Origin: Bacteroides caecigallinarum
GTDB taxonomy: Bacteria; Bacteroidota; Bacteroidia; Bacteroidales; Bacteroidaceae
DNA: 39,313 bases
Assembly: GCF_021531075.1 (NCBI RefSeq)
Contig: NZ_JADYTJ010000031.1
Location: 1 to 39,313, forward strand
Direction: 5' to 3'
Shown: positions 17,960-26,519 of the stretch, piece by piece
How the letters are laid out: every line of letters begins with the position of its first letter
Numbering within the stretch: the first letter of the stretch is position 1
The notes under the pieces: generated by a model
The model's database searches: none
Told to the model about the DNA's origin: nothing
Seen by the model: only the letters and a program-made list of their open reading frames with translations
Made by a program: the position numbers and the translations under genes

Positions 17960-20311
17960 TCAAAATTTCAAACTCGCTGTAAATTCCACAGTGAACGGAC
18001 GGATATAGCTACCAGCCATTACGTGTCCGGCATACTGTCCTGCATCTTCTTTCTCAATAAGTTCTGCACCAGCTATACTACCCTTAGCTCCAGTCTGGTT
18101 AAGGAAATTAACGACAGTACATCCCAAGGCTAGCTTCTTGTTTACCTGCCAGTTCAAACCACCGAATGTTTCCCAACGACCATTAAAATAATAAGCATCA
18201 TTTATGTTGGCATAAGTCTTGCTGAAATAACGGAAACTTGTCCATATTTTTAAATCCTTTGTAATCATGTAACTTGGATCAATTTCAACAATCACCTGTG
18301 GAATTTCCGCTACTATATTTCCTGTTGCATTAATTTTTCCTACATAACCGTCAGAAAAGACTACAGAAGTTTCATATTTCTTGTATGTCGGTTTCTGATA
18401 TGTAAACAGGAAGTGAAGATCAAATCCTTTGAAAGGGCGAGCCACTACGTCTGTTGTCCATCCCAAAGTCTGAATATCGAATGTCAACGGAGCAGCCATA
18501 ATCTCTGTCTGTCCTGCATCAGTCTTATGCTGAAGGTTCAATGTAGAGTTATTGTTTGTCTTTGAAATATAAGAGAAAAGCGAAGTCAAACTCAACCATT
18601 CATTGTTATAATAAATTCCGGCACGACCCAAAGGTACAGATATTTTGTCTACATTTGGCAGAGTTGCCGGTGCAAAGTTTTCAATTTTAGGGTGCTGAGT
18701 AATATAAGTAAAGTCTCCTGTAAAGCCAAACTGCTTATTCAATTTGTATGTAGCAGCAGCCGTAAGAGCATAGTTCAACCAGTCATAACTCATAGGAGTT
18801 GCAGCTATTTTTGTAGTACCGTCAGGAGCTGTTGCACCAAGATTATAATTGGCAAAACGTCCCACATAATTTCCTTTTGCATCTCTCACTGCTGCATTTT
18901 CACCACGCAAAGCCTGATATTCCAAACGTGCACCATAATATACATTCAGGAAATCTGTAATATCCCAATCGTGAGTAAAATAAAGTGCCAGTTTATTTTC
19001 GTAACCATTATAATATTCAGATGCGTTTTTATTCAAATCGTAATAATATCCATTACCCTCATATGTACGTCCGTTGCCGCTTGCATAATTTGTATTATAA
19101 AGTCTTACTGGATAACTTCCGTCCGAAGGAACTGACTGGTCATACATTGTAGTACTTGAAGTATAGTCAATATCATAATACCATTCATTAAGTCCTAATC
19201 TCCATGTTCCATTATTCAGTTTCTTTGAAAGTTCAGTTGTAAACATGAATGAATCTATAAATCCACGGTTCAGACATGACATACGGCTCTGAACATATTC
19301 TCCTGTGTATTGCTGCATACTTCCATCAGCAGCTTCATACTGATAATTGATGCCGACTTCATTCTTATCTAGCGACATCGGAGTTTGGAAAACCAATGAA
19401 CCTTTTGAATGATCATATTTCATTACTGTTTTCCAGTTAAGTCCGTTATCCCAAGTATAGTCGTTCATCAAAGTCACTACATGACCTATATTTTCAGTTG
19501 CATCATATAGATTAGTCTTCTTAATTTCTCCTGTTCGCATATCACGATACACCATTTCATTATCCATAGGAAGATATGATGTAGTACCCAAGGTAAAATC
19601 ACCGAATTCACGCACACTACCATCACCTACATATACGAATGGAGCAGACTGTGTTGCATAATTATATACAGGATGGCTCTTTGAAAAATTATAAAGTGCA
19701 GTGAAAGCACCTCTGTTGTCATTATATTTCTTTGTAATGGCAAATTTATAGATCTGTGTACGGTCCTGGAATGGAGTCGACTTAATATCGAATGTTCCAG
19801 GATCGAAATCCTGATACATACTTGCGCTATATAACCAACCTTTGCCTAATCCTCCATTAAGATTAAGTGATACTTCCTGCATTCCGAAGTGATTGGTTTT
19901 GTAGTTTAATGTTCCGTTGAAGTTTTCCTGTCCTAGCTGAGTAAACGAATTGACGGCATAACCGATATTACCCGTTGTTACAGCAGTTTCGGAGATTTTA
20001 AGTAATCCCACATGACTAAGGCTGGCATCTGCACGCCAAAGTGAATTTACAGTGTGAGGATTGGTTGCATAAGTAACAGGTATTCCATTCTCCAAAACAT
20101 TCACATCAGCCGAAGGCAGACCAATTTGAATTTCACGAGGACCGTTCGCACTAGCGGCATTAAGCATCACATTTCTGTTTGCCTCTTCTTTCTTGTTGTT
20201 GCCGCCTTCAGTCTTTTCTTGTGCATAAGTTGTTGCACAGGCCACGGCAAGTAATAACACTGCCGAGTTAATTCTTTTTAGATTTTGCGCTTGTTTAGTT
20301 TTTGCTTTCAT
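17960..20311 (-). CDS. TonB-dependent outer-membrane receptor without SusD partner
   Basis: A 783-residue receptor when started at ATG 20311, which directly precedes the signal peptide (MKAKTKQ through TTYAQ). The upstream TTG frame overlaps the promoter and is not used here. A short plug (EIQIGLPSADVNVLENGIPVTYA, given here only in part: NVLENGIPVTYA) is followed by a long beta barrel ending in FTASLKF. It lacks the SusC N-terminal carboxypeptidase-like domain, is about 250 residues shorter than SusC proteins, and has no susD gene beside it. It heads operon 1 with a GH32 enzyme, transporter and kinase. It probably imports fructo-oligosaccharides, sucrose-like sugars or short fructans across the outer membrane; this is inferred from context only. 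Confidence 0.88.
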   Translation of the reverse strand: MKAKTKQAQNLKRINSAVLLLAVACATTYAQEKTEGGNNKKEEANRNVMLNAASANGPREIQIGLPSADVNVLENGIPVTYATNPHTVNSLWRADASLSHVGLLKISETAVTTGNIGYAVNSFTQLGQENFNGTLNYKTNHFGMQEVSLNLNGGLGKGWLYSASMYQDFDPGTFDIKSTPFQDRTQIYKFAITKKYNDNRGAFTALYNFSKSHPVYNYATQSAPFVYVGDGSVREFGDFTLGTTSYLPMDNEMVYRDMRTGEIKKTNLYDATENIGHVVTLMNDYTWDNGLNWKTVMKYDHSKGSLVFQTPMSLDKNEVGINYQYEAADGSMQQYTGEYVQSRMSCLNRGFIDSFMFTTELSKKLNNGTWRLGLNEWYYDIDYTSSTTMYDQSVPSDGSYPVRLYNTNYASGNGRTYEGNGYYYDLNKNASEYYNGYENKLALYFTHDWDITDFLNVYYGARLEYQALRGENAAVRDAKGNYVGRFANYNLGATAPDGTTKIAATPMSYDWLNYALTAAATYKLNKQFGFTGDFTYITQHPKIENFAPATLPNVDKISVPLGRAGIYYNNEWLSLTSLFSYISKTNNNSTLNLQHKTDAGQTEIMAAPLTFDIQTLGWTTDVVARPFKGFDLHFLFTYQKPTYKKYETSVVFSDGYVGKINATGNIVAEIPQVIVEIDPSYMITKDLKIWTSFRYFSKTYANINDAYYFNGRWETFGGLNWQVNKKLALGCTVVNFLNQTGAKGSIAGAELIEKEDAGQYAGHVMAGSYIRPFTVEFTASLKF

Positions 20312-20338
20312 GCAGTTTATTATATATAAAATTTTGTA

Positions 20339-20346
20339 CAAATCTA
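20339..20346 (-). promoter_or_regulatory. -7 promoter element of operon 1
   Basis: TAGATTTG on the minus strand matches TAnnTTTG, 27 nt before the chosen ATG. No TTTG is present at normal -33 spacing, which fits a promoter needing an activator. The proposed operator begins 28 bp further upstream. Confidence 0.6.
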
Positions 20347-20374
20347 TAATAGATAAACAAACGCCCTAGTAATG

Positions 20375-20413
20375 AATGTTTCATATAAAATAAAAAATGT
20401 TTCATGTAACATT
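20375..20413 (-). promoter_or_regulatory. Proposed HTCS operator of operon 1
   Basis: Two direct copies of AATGTTTCA (plus-strand reading) begin at 20375 and 20396, exactly 21 bp apart. The second is part of the near-palindrome AATGTTTCATGTAACATT. The same arrangement with the same 21-bp period and the same distance to the -7 element occurs before operon 2 (34501-34539). It is read as a binding site for the AraC-type domain of the HTCS at 11178; binding itself is inferred. Confidence 0.65.
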
Positions 20414-20439
20414 ATTACATATACATGAAACATTTTTTT
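20392..20439 (-). terminator. Terminator of operon 2, overlapping the operon 1 operator
   Basis: A 17-bp perfect stem (20392-20408 with 20422-20438; AATGTTTCATGTA with TACATGAAACATT plus A/T ends) encloses a 13-nt loop. Downstream on the minus strand the left-arm A tract and following bases supply a T-rich tail. It lies 82 nt after the fructokinase-2 stop. The left arm is also part of the repeated AATGTTTCA operator. Confidence 0.75.
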
Positions 20440-20520
20440 AAGAAAGTTCTCTTTCTTGTATCTTATATCAGGACCTATCACGCAATAGGCCCAAACTTAG
20501 AATTATGTTTATATATTCAT

Positions 20521-21399
20521 TTAATCCAAATACACTTCAGGCAATACCGGCATTGCACCGTTCTGAGTACATACATATGCCGACACCTTTACTGCCAATT
20601 CATGAGCTTCACGGACTGATTTTCCTTTGAGGATTGAAGCTACAAATGTTGCTGTGAAAGAATCACCAGCTCCTACAGTATCAGCTACCACAACCCTTGG
20701 AGTTTCTACAAACGATACACTGCCAGGAGTGAATACATAACTTCCGTTTACACCGCAAGTCAGAATCAGCATCTTAAGATTGTATTTGGCTAGGAGAATC
20801 CAGCACTTGTCCTGAAGGTCTATACCTGGATAACCGAACATACGGCTCACTGTAACCAACTCCTCATCGTTTATCTTCAATATGTTACATTTGCTGAAAG
20901 AGTTGCAAAGTATATCCTTGGTGTAAAATCCCTGACGGAGATTGATATCGAATATCTTTAGTACATTGTCATCTTTAGGCATGGCATCTATGAAACGGTT
21001 AATTGTCTCGCGGGATACTACACTTCTCTGCGCCAAAGAACCGAAACATACCGCACGAGTATGTTTTGCCAGATCCTCCAGGCCGGCTGTATAAGGGATA
21101 TTATCCCAGGCTACACCTTCCTTTATGTCATAACATGGAACACCTTCGGCATCAAGTTCTACCTGTACGGTGCCGGTAGGATAAGGAACTGTATCTACTA
21201 TTCCGTAAAGTTTCTTATCGCGGAAATTCTCTAAAATTTCCTGACCCAATTTATCATCACCTACTGCACTTACCACACGGCTGTTCAGACCAAACTGTGA
21301 TATGTGATATGCAAAATTTGCTGGGGCACCACCCAATTTCTTTCCTTCTGGAAGCACATCCCATAGTGCCTCACCCATTCCTACTACGATATCGTTCAT
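20521..21399 (-). CDS. Fructokinase, PfkB family (copy 2)
   Basis: This 292-residue kinase has the same motifs as copy 1 (GGAPANFAYH; DTVGAGDSF with D246), so it should do the same cytoplasmic phosphorylation of fructose. It is the last gene of operon 2. It differs from the copy at 14008-14886 at only a few residues, most in the LGQEILENFRDKKLYGIVD region, where silent changes also cluster. A 66-nt AT-rich spacer separates it from its transporter gene, against 6 nt in copy 1. Confidence 0.93.
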   Translation of the reverse strand: MNDIVVGMGEALWDVLPEGKKLGGAPANFAYHISQFGLNSRVVSAVGDDKLGQEILENFRDKKLYGIVDTVPYPTGTVQVELDAEGVPCYDIKEGVAWDNIPYTAGLEDLAKHTRAVCFGSLAQRSVVSRETINRFIDAMPKDDNVLKIFDINLRQGFYTKDILCNSFSKCNILKINDEELVTVSRMFGYPGIDLQDKCWILLAKYNLKMLILTCGVNGSYVFTPGSVSFVETPRVVVADTVGAGDSFTATFVASILKGKSVREAHELAVKVSAYVCTQNGAMPVLPEVYLD

Positions 21400-21465
21400 G
21401 ATATTAATTAAGAATTAAAAATTAAAAATTATGAGTTATGAGTTGTTAGTTATTAGAGTAAAAAC
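21400..21465. repeat. Low-complexity spacer between MFS and fructokinase copy 2
   Basis: Short tandem-like AT repeats (AATTAAAAATTAAAAATT, then ATGAGTTATGAGTTGTTAGTT) fill this spacer. They are absent between the otherwise near-identical genes of copy 1. It resembles the simple AT filler seen in many Bacteroides intergenic regions. No gene or clear signal is present. Confidence 0.6.
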
Positions 21466-22620
21466 TTATTTCCTTAATCTCATAGTGTAAAAAAGCAAGT
21501 AAATCACTCCTACTCCCATTACGGCAACAGCACCGTCCTGTCCGGCTGCATCAGATGCAAAACCCATAAGCAAAGGGAAAACTGTTCCACCGAAAAGACC
21601 CATTATCATCAAACCGGATATCTCATTTTTCTTTTCAGGTAGAGAAAGAAGTGCCTGAGAGAATATGATGGAGAATACATTTGAATTGCCAAAACCAATC
21701 AAGGCTATTGAGGCATAGACTACAAACTCAGCATCTGAGCTCAAAAGTCCGATCATGGCTGCAAGCATACAAAGTACGCTTATCAGGAAAAATGTTCGAG
21801 AAGATACTTTCTGAAGTATGATCGAGCCTGAAAAACAGCCTATTGTACGGAATATGAAATAAAGACTGGTGGCAAAAGATGCATCATCAAGACTCATACC
21901 CAAACGTTCCATCAAAATCTTTGGAGCAGTTGTATTTGTTCCGACATCTATTCCTACATGACACATTATGCCGATAAAGCACAACAGAATAAAAGGAGAA
22001 CCGAGTAGTCTCAAACAGTCTACAAAACCGGAAGCCTTGTCGGGACGCTCCTCTTCTATTGGAGTGGTACTAAGCCAAAGAATGGCGATTATGGCAATTA
22101 CCATATAGACAGGGAAAAGAATTCTCCAACCCAATCCGAATGTTGGCATTGCCTGAGTTGCTCCCCACATGGCTATATAAGGAGCCAAAAATGAAGCAAT
22201 GGCCTTTACAAACTGACCGAATGTCAAAGAACTGGCTAGTTTATCACCACTGATAATATTGCTCAATAGAGGATTCAGGGATGTCTGCATTAAGGCATTA
22301 CCGATACCGAGAAGAGAGAAGGAACAGAGCATCAAGGCATAATTGTCACCGAATACGGGCAACAACAGAGATGCAAATGTAACTATCAAACTTAGGACTA
22401 CAGTCTTCTTTCGTCCGATACGGTTCATCAATACACCGGTAGGAACTGAAAATATCAGAAACCAGAAAAATACCAGAGATGGGAAGATATTGGCTTGAGA
22501 ATCACTCAAGCCAAGATCTGCCTTTACATAATTGGATGCTATTCCAACCAGGTCTACAAAACCCATTGCAAAAAAACATAGCATCACAGGAATTAATTTA
22601 TTTATTTTTACTGTAGCCAT
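21466..22620 (-). CDS. MFS sugar transporter, probable fructose importer (copy 2)
   Basis: This 384-residue major facilitator protein is nearly identical to the one at 14893-16056 from LIPVMLCFF onward. The first eight residues (MATVKINK) are unrelated to copy 1. The helices and the NRIGRKKTV loop are the same. It begins 1 nt after the preceding GH32 gene in operon 2, so the two are probably translationally coupled. It should bring fructose released in the periplasm into the cell. Confidence 0.9.
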   Translation of the reverse strand: MATVKINKLIPVMLCFFAMGFVDLVGIASNYVKADLGLSDSQANIFPSLVFFWFLIFSVPTGVLMNRIGRKKTVVLSLIVTFASLLLPVFGDNYALMLCSFSLLGIGNALMQTSLNPLLSNIISGDKLASSLTFGQFVKAIASFLAPYIAMWGATQAMPTFGLGWRILFPVYMVIAIIAILWLSTTPIEEERPDKASGFVDCLRLLGSPFILLCFIGIMCHVGIDVGTNTTAPKILMERLGMSLDDASFATSLYFIFRTIGCFSGSIILQKVSSRTFFLISVLCMLAAMIGLLSSDAEFVVYASIALIGFGNSNVFSIIFSQALLSLPEKKNEISGLMIMGLFGGTVFPLLMGFASDAAGQDGAVAVMGVGVIYLLFYTMRLRK

Positions 22621-22621
22621 T

Positions 22622-24418
22622 TTACTTTATTTGATAAATGTTTATATTGTTGACCTTATACCTATTGCCGTCATTTTCAAAAGTAACAATATCATAAGGT
22701 ACAGACGGGTACACACAGTTAGTCATCACATATTTTCCATTGTCAATAAAAGCCTCAATGCTTGACTTATCAACAAACAGACGAAGCTTAAGTTCTTTTG
22801 ATTTACCGACAGGCATTTCTGTTTTTGCAGCAAAATCATTGCTGAAAGATACTTCACCACTCTTTGTACGGTCCATGACAAATGTCTTACTTACAACATT
22901 ATATGTCATTAAGACTTTGTCACCATTACTGTTGGAAAGAGAAAAAGTTACTTCTTTAGATTTTCCTGGGTTAATAGACAATTCCATTTCATAAGCTCCA
23001 TTGTCGCTCTGTGGTGACAGTGATATTGTTTCTGTTTTGGCTACATTCAAAGATTTTATTTTCCTGACATCTTTTCGTGCTGATACCATTTCCTTGCATG
23101 GTTCAGATTTCAAGAAAAGACTTTCGTCTTTCTTATAAAGAGACAAATCTCTAGCTATGGTATTGGCACTGCGATACTGTTTAGTTGGAACATTATTGGC
23201 ATACTGCCAGTTACTCATCCAGCCTATAGCTATGCATCTTCCATCAGGAACATTGTTCCATGTTACTGTGGCATAGTGATCTTTGCCGTAATCCATCCAT
23301 TTTGTCTCTTCTGGATAATTATTTGTAAAAGTGGTACCATCAAAATCACCTACAAAATACTGTGTTGCAGAACCACCGAAAGGACCGCCTGGGTTAATAT
23401 TGCATATCAATACCCATTTTTTGTCTTTTGTGCCTTCAACAGGAAGTTCTACCAGATCAGGACATTCCCATACACCTCCATGACATCCCTGTCCTTCACC
23501 AAAATTGCTTTCCTTTTTCCAGTCTTTCAAGTTTTTTGACGAATAAATTTCCATATGCTGTCCCACAGCAAGCATCATCACCCAATGTTCTTTCGGAGCA
23601 TACCAAAATACTTTAGGGTCACGAAAATCCTTTTCGCTTGAAGTCAAGATTGGATTATTTTCGTACTTTATAAAAGTCTTACCATTATCAAGGCTATATG
23701 CCATACTCTGAGTCTGGCAGTCTCCCCAAGGGGTTTGTTTTGCCGAAGTATAGAATGCTATAACAGTCCCTTCACCATATCCGGAAGTATTGTTTTTGTC
23801 AACTACGCAAGAACCGCTGAATATCGTACCTATGGCATCAGGAGCGATAGCAACACCTTCATCTTTCCAGTTCACGAGATCGGTAGAAGTGGAATGGCTC
23901 CAGTGCATGTTTCCCCAAACAGAGCCGTAAGGATTATACTGGAAATACAGATGATATACACCATCTTTGTAGAACATTCCGTTCGGGTCGTTCATCCAAC
24001 CGTATGTAGGGGTATGATGATACAAAGGACGGAATTTTTCTGTATCAAGAATAAAATTGTCCGACTCCTTAATATCACTCCAACAAATAGAATTTGAAGG
24101 GACACCCCTTACAATCATAATGACGCTGTCTTTGGCAAATTTCGATAAATCAAGCGGTACATAATAGTCTGTTTTACCTCGCGACATACGTATCTTTTGA
24201 GTGTAATCAGACAGCTTTGCGTTATTATAGACAAAATCTATTTCTCCTTCCGGAGCTGAATCTTCCACAGGAATCAGAAGATACCTTTTATCGGTATTAA
24301 TATAAACGAAATTATTTTCGTTACCAAGATTTTTCACCCTAATCGCAGCATTTCCTCCTGAAATTCCCATAGAAAATACAAGAGAAAGACAAAGGGTTGC
24401 AGTTTTCATATTAATCAT
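22622..24418 (-). CDS. GH32 fructan hydrolase, periplasmic exo-type (operon 2)
   Basis: This 598-residue protein has a non-lipoprotein signal peptide (about 1-25, ending NAA), so it is probably periplasmic. An N-terminal DUF4980-like beta domain (about 26-125) precedes the propeller. The canonical GWMNDPNG (nucleophile D144), RDP (D267) and WECPD (acid/base E318) are all present. The C-terminal beta-sandwich contains VDKSSIEAFIDNG. It probably removes terminal fructose from imported oligosaccharides. It is paralogous to the lipoprotein at 16062-17930, which shares the domain order and much sequence but differs in signal type and in the WMNDANG motif. It lies directly before the MFS gene. Confidence 0.93.
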   Translation of the reverse strand: MINMKTATLCLSLVFSMGISGGNAAIRVKNLGNENNFVYINTDKRYLLIPVEDSAPEGEIDFVYNNAKLSDYTQKIRMSRGKTDYYVPLDLSKFAKDSVIMIVRGVPSNSICWSDIKESDNFILDTEKFRPLYHHTPTYGWMNDPNGMFYKDGVYHLYFQYNPYGSVWGNMHWSHSTSTDLVNWKDEGVAIAPDAIGTIFSGSCVVDKNNTSGYGEGTVIAFYTSAKQTPWGDCQTQSMAYSLDNGKTFIKYENNPILTSSEKDFRDPKVFWYAPKEHWVMMLAVGQHMEIYSSKNLKDWKKESNFGEGQGCHGGVWECPDLVELPVEGTKDKKWVLICNINPGGPFGGSATQYFVGDFDGTTFTNNYPEETKWMDYGKDHYATVTWNNVPDGRCIAIGWMSNWQYANNVPTKQYRSANTIARDLSLYKKDESLFLKSEPCKEMVSARKDVRKIKSLNVAKTETISLSPQSDNGAYEMELSINPGKSKEVTFSLSNSNGDKVLMTYNVVSKTFVMDRTKSGEVSFSNDFAAKTEMPVGKSKELKLRLFVDKSSIEAFIDNGKYVMTNCVYPSVPYDIVTFENDGNRYKVNNINIYQIK

Positions 24419-24455
24419 ATTTCTTTCAAATAATTGTTAATACACAAATTTACTA

Positions 24456-26387
24456 TTATTTCCACACACTTTTCATATTCCAGACATTCATACTGACATC
24501 AGTGGTATTTCCTTTCTCAGAATACAGTTCTACACCGTATTGATTATCACCCGGGAAAGTCAGTAAAGAAAAGACCAGTCGTCCGTCACCTGCAAATATC
24601 TCCACACTTGATTTATCTACAAAGATATGCAACCTTAGTTTTCCATCAGTCAAAGGTATATACCCATTCATTGTTCGGTTAAATCTAGGAATATTTTCTG
24701 AAGTACAATTTGTTCTGTCAACAGACAGTAATGAAACTTCGGAATCATATCTTATCGGCAAACTTCTGTTTTCTCCTACACACAGGTTCAGGCCTACCAC
24801 GTCCGCTTCCCTCAAAGTAAACGTTACATCCATCTCATAGGAATTCTGTTTTGGAAGCATAGACGGTACTACCATTGTACCTTTCTCTATTACTCCTTTA
24901 AATTTTCTATTCTTTGTACGTAGTTTACTCAATTTTTCAAACGGCTCCTGAACAAGACGAACTCCTTCAGGCAATGTTTTTAAAGATATTGTACGAGGTA
25001 TAGACCAGAATCCGAAACCTCTGGAAGATGGAATTTCGCCTCGCGCATAATCCCAATTGTTCATCCACGCCATCCATACCATCTTATCCAAGGTTCCATC
25101 GTAATCTTTGAAAGCGCGTGCGGCATAGAAATCACTACCTTCGTCTATCCATAAAGCATGTTCCATATTATTGGCTCTCAACTCATCAGAAAACAATATA
25201 TGGTCTATATTAATAAAGCCAAAATCATCTCCCGAATAATCATCAAGTATTCTTATTCTTGCTTTCTGTCCAATATAATCTGAAACATTCCATCCGTTCC
25301 ATTTCATATATGACGAGTTATCACCTGTTGATGTCCTTACAACAGAATCATTTACCAACAAATCAATACATGTTTTTCCGGGATGATTTCCGCCCGAAAT
25401 CAAAAAATCAATTGCCGGTGAAGATATGATGAACTCAGGAGAAAGCAATGCTCCTTTCATTTTGTCGTTGCCGCCGTATGAAGATGCCATGCCGGAACCA
25501 AGATGTGACGACATGTTATTCCTGTCTGGAGCCACCCAGAAAGCTTCGCCTTTCCTCTCCCACAATCCATAATTTTCTCCGTTAAAGTCAGCAAAGACTT
25601 TACCATTCAAGCCTTTTCCCTCAATAAGGAAGTCTTTACAGTCATTATCGAGTTCAAAAGACTTTCCGTTAAATGTTCCGACAAAATACTGTCCCTTATT
25701 TGGTCCTACAGATGTCATCAACACCCAAGTTTTCTTTTTTGAATCTCCATCTAAAGGCAAAATATAGATATCAGGACATTCCCATATATTCTCGCATGCT
25801 CCCAATTGTCCGAAATCGCTCATCCAATCCCATTTCTTCAAATCAAGAGATGAATAAAATTCAATTTTCCTTTCTATTGGCGAGGATACTACCATCACCC
25901 ATTTTTGTTCAGGTTCATACCAGAATACCGTCGGATCACGAAAATCTTCTGAATTTTTATCTAACACCGGATTTCCATCATAATAATGCATCAATCCGTC
26001 ACTACCTTCTACAGAAAGGCCCTGAGACTGGATTTTTGTTTTCTTATCAGTCATTGTATAAACAGCAATAACCTTATTCTCACCAAACGATGCTGTATTT
26101 TTCTTATCAACTACACAAGATCCGGTAAAATACATGAAACTGTTATCATCACCTACAACCGCTCTTGAAGAAGTTTCCTTATAACTTGTAAAATCTTCTG
26201 TGTATGCTCTACCCCACCAAAACAAATTATATTTTCCTTTGTTATAAATCAAACCGCAAGGGTCACCTATACCGCCTGTTTTCGGAGCGAAATGATAAAC
26301 TGACCTGTAACTCTCATTATATTGAGGATATGCGCTATAAGCTATAGCGAAAGCTGCAAACATTACAAATAGTTTCTTCATATCCAT
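24456..26387 (-). CDS. GH32 fructan hydrolase with inserted beta-sandwich module
   Basis: This 643-residue secreted enzyme has a signal peptide at about 1-21. The nucleophile D42 sits in GGIGDPCG rather than the usual WMNDPNG. RDP is at 150-152 and acid/base E203 lies in WECPD. Between propeller blades an extra module of about 135 residues (roughly 268-400) is inserted, with NYGLWERKGEAFWVAP, GALLSPEF and FLISGGNHPG. This is the pattern of the ligand-binding-like insert known in one GH32 subgroup. The C-terminal beta-sandwich has VDKSSVEIFAGDG. Exo-fructanase action is likely and linkage is unknown. It is followed after 37 nt by the next GH32 gene. A large hairpin (26434-26489) lies upstream. 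Confidence 0.9.
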   Translation of the reverse strand: MDMKKLFVMFAAFAIAYSAYPQYNESYRSVYHFAPKTGGIGDPCGLIYNKGKYNLFWWGRAYTEDFTSYKETSSRAVVGDDNSFMYFTGSCVVDKKNTASFGENKVIAVYTMTDKKTKIQSQGLSVEGSDGLMHYYDGNPVLDKNSEDFRDPTVFWYEPEQKWVMVVSSPIERKIEFYSSLDLKKWDWMSDFGQLGACENIWECPDIYILPLDGDSKKKTWVLMTSVGPNKGQYFVGTFNGKSFELDNDCKDFLIEGKGLNGKVFADFNGENYGLWERKGEAFWVAPDRNNMSSHLGSGMASSYGGNDKMKGALLSPEFIISSPAIDFLISGGNHPGKTCIDLLVNDSVVRTSTGDNSSYMKWNGWNVSDYIGQKARIRILDDYSGDDFGFINIDHILFSDELRANNMEHALWIDEGSDFYAARAFKDYDGTLDKMVWMAWMNNWDYARGEIPSSRGFGFWSIPRTISLKTLPEGVRLVQEPFEKLSKLRTKNRKFKGVIEKGTMVVPSMLPKQNSYEMDVTFTLREADVVGLNLCVGENRSLPIRYDSEVSLLSVDRTNCTSENIPRFNRTMNGYIPLTDGKLRLHIFVDKSSVEIFAGDGRLVFSLLTFPGDNQYGVELYSEKGNTTDVSMNVWNMKSVWK

Positions 26388-26433
26388 TAATATTTAATTT
26401 TCCAGACTCAAGCTAATCATAGCGATATTCCAT

Positions 26434-26489
26434 GCTGTTTATTTATATTGATATAAACTGAGAGCTTTTCATCAATACAAATAAACAGC
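26434..26489. repeat. Intra-operon inverted repeat (hairpin) between two GH32 genes
   Basis: A 19-bp stem with one mismatch (26434-26452 with 26471-26489, arms GCTGTTTATTT and AAATAAACAGC) has an 18-nt loop, in the 132-nt gap of operon 2. No T-run follows on the coding strand. It may stabilise or process the upstream susC-susD-levanase mRNA rather than terminate it. Confidence 0.6.
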
Positions 26490-26519
26490 TGAAATAAGAC
26501 CATTATATCAAGAATCTGA

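Larger units (their letters stand above)
20521..22596. repeat. Direct repeat unit 2: MFS-fructokinase pair
   Basis: The near-identical partner of 14008-16023 in the same orientation, 60 nt longer because of the extra spacer at 21400-21465. The two units flank the TonB receptor and GH32 gene of operon 1. Confidence 0.85.

Noticed and set aside
20312-20341. TTG-initiated extension of the TonB receptor (10 extra residues)
   Set aside because: It overlaps the -7 promoter element and precedes a standard signal peptide that begins at ATG 20311.
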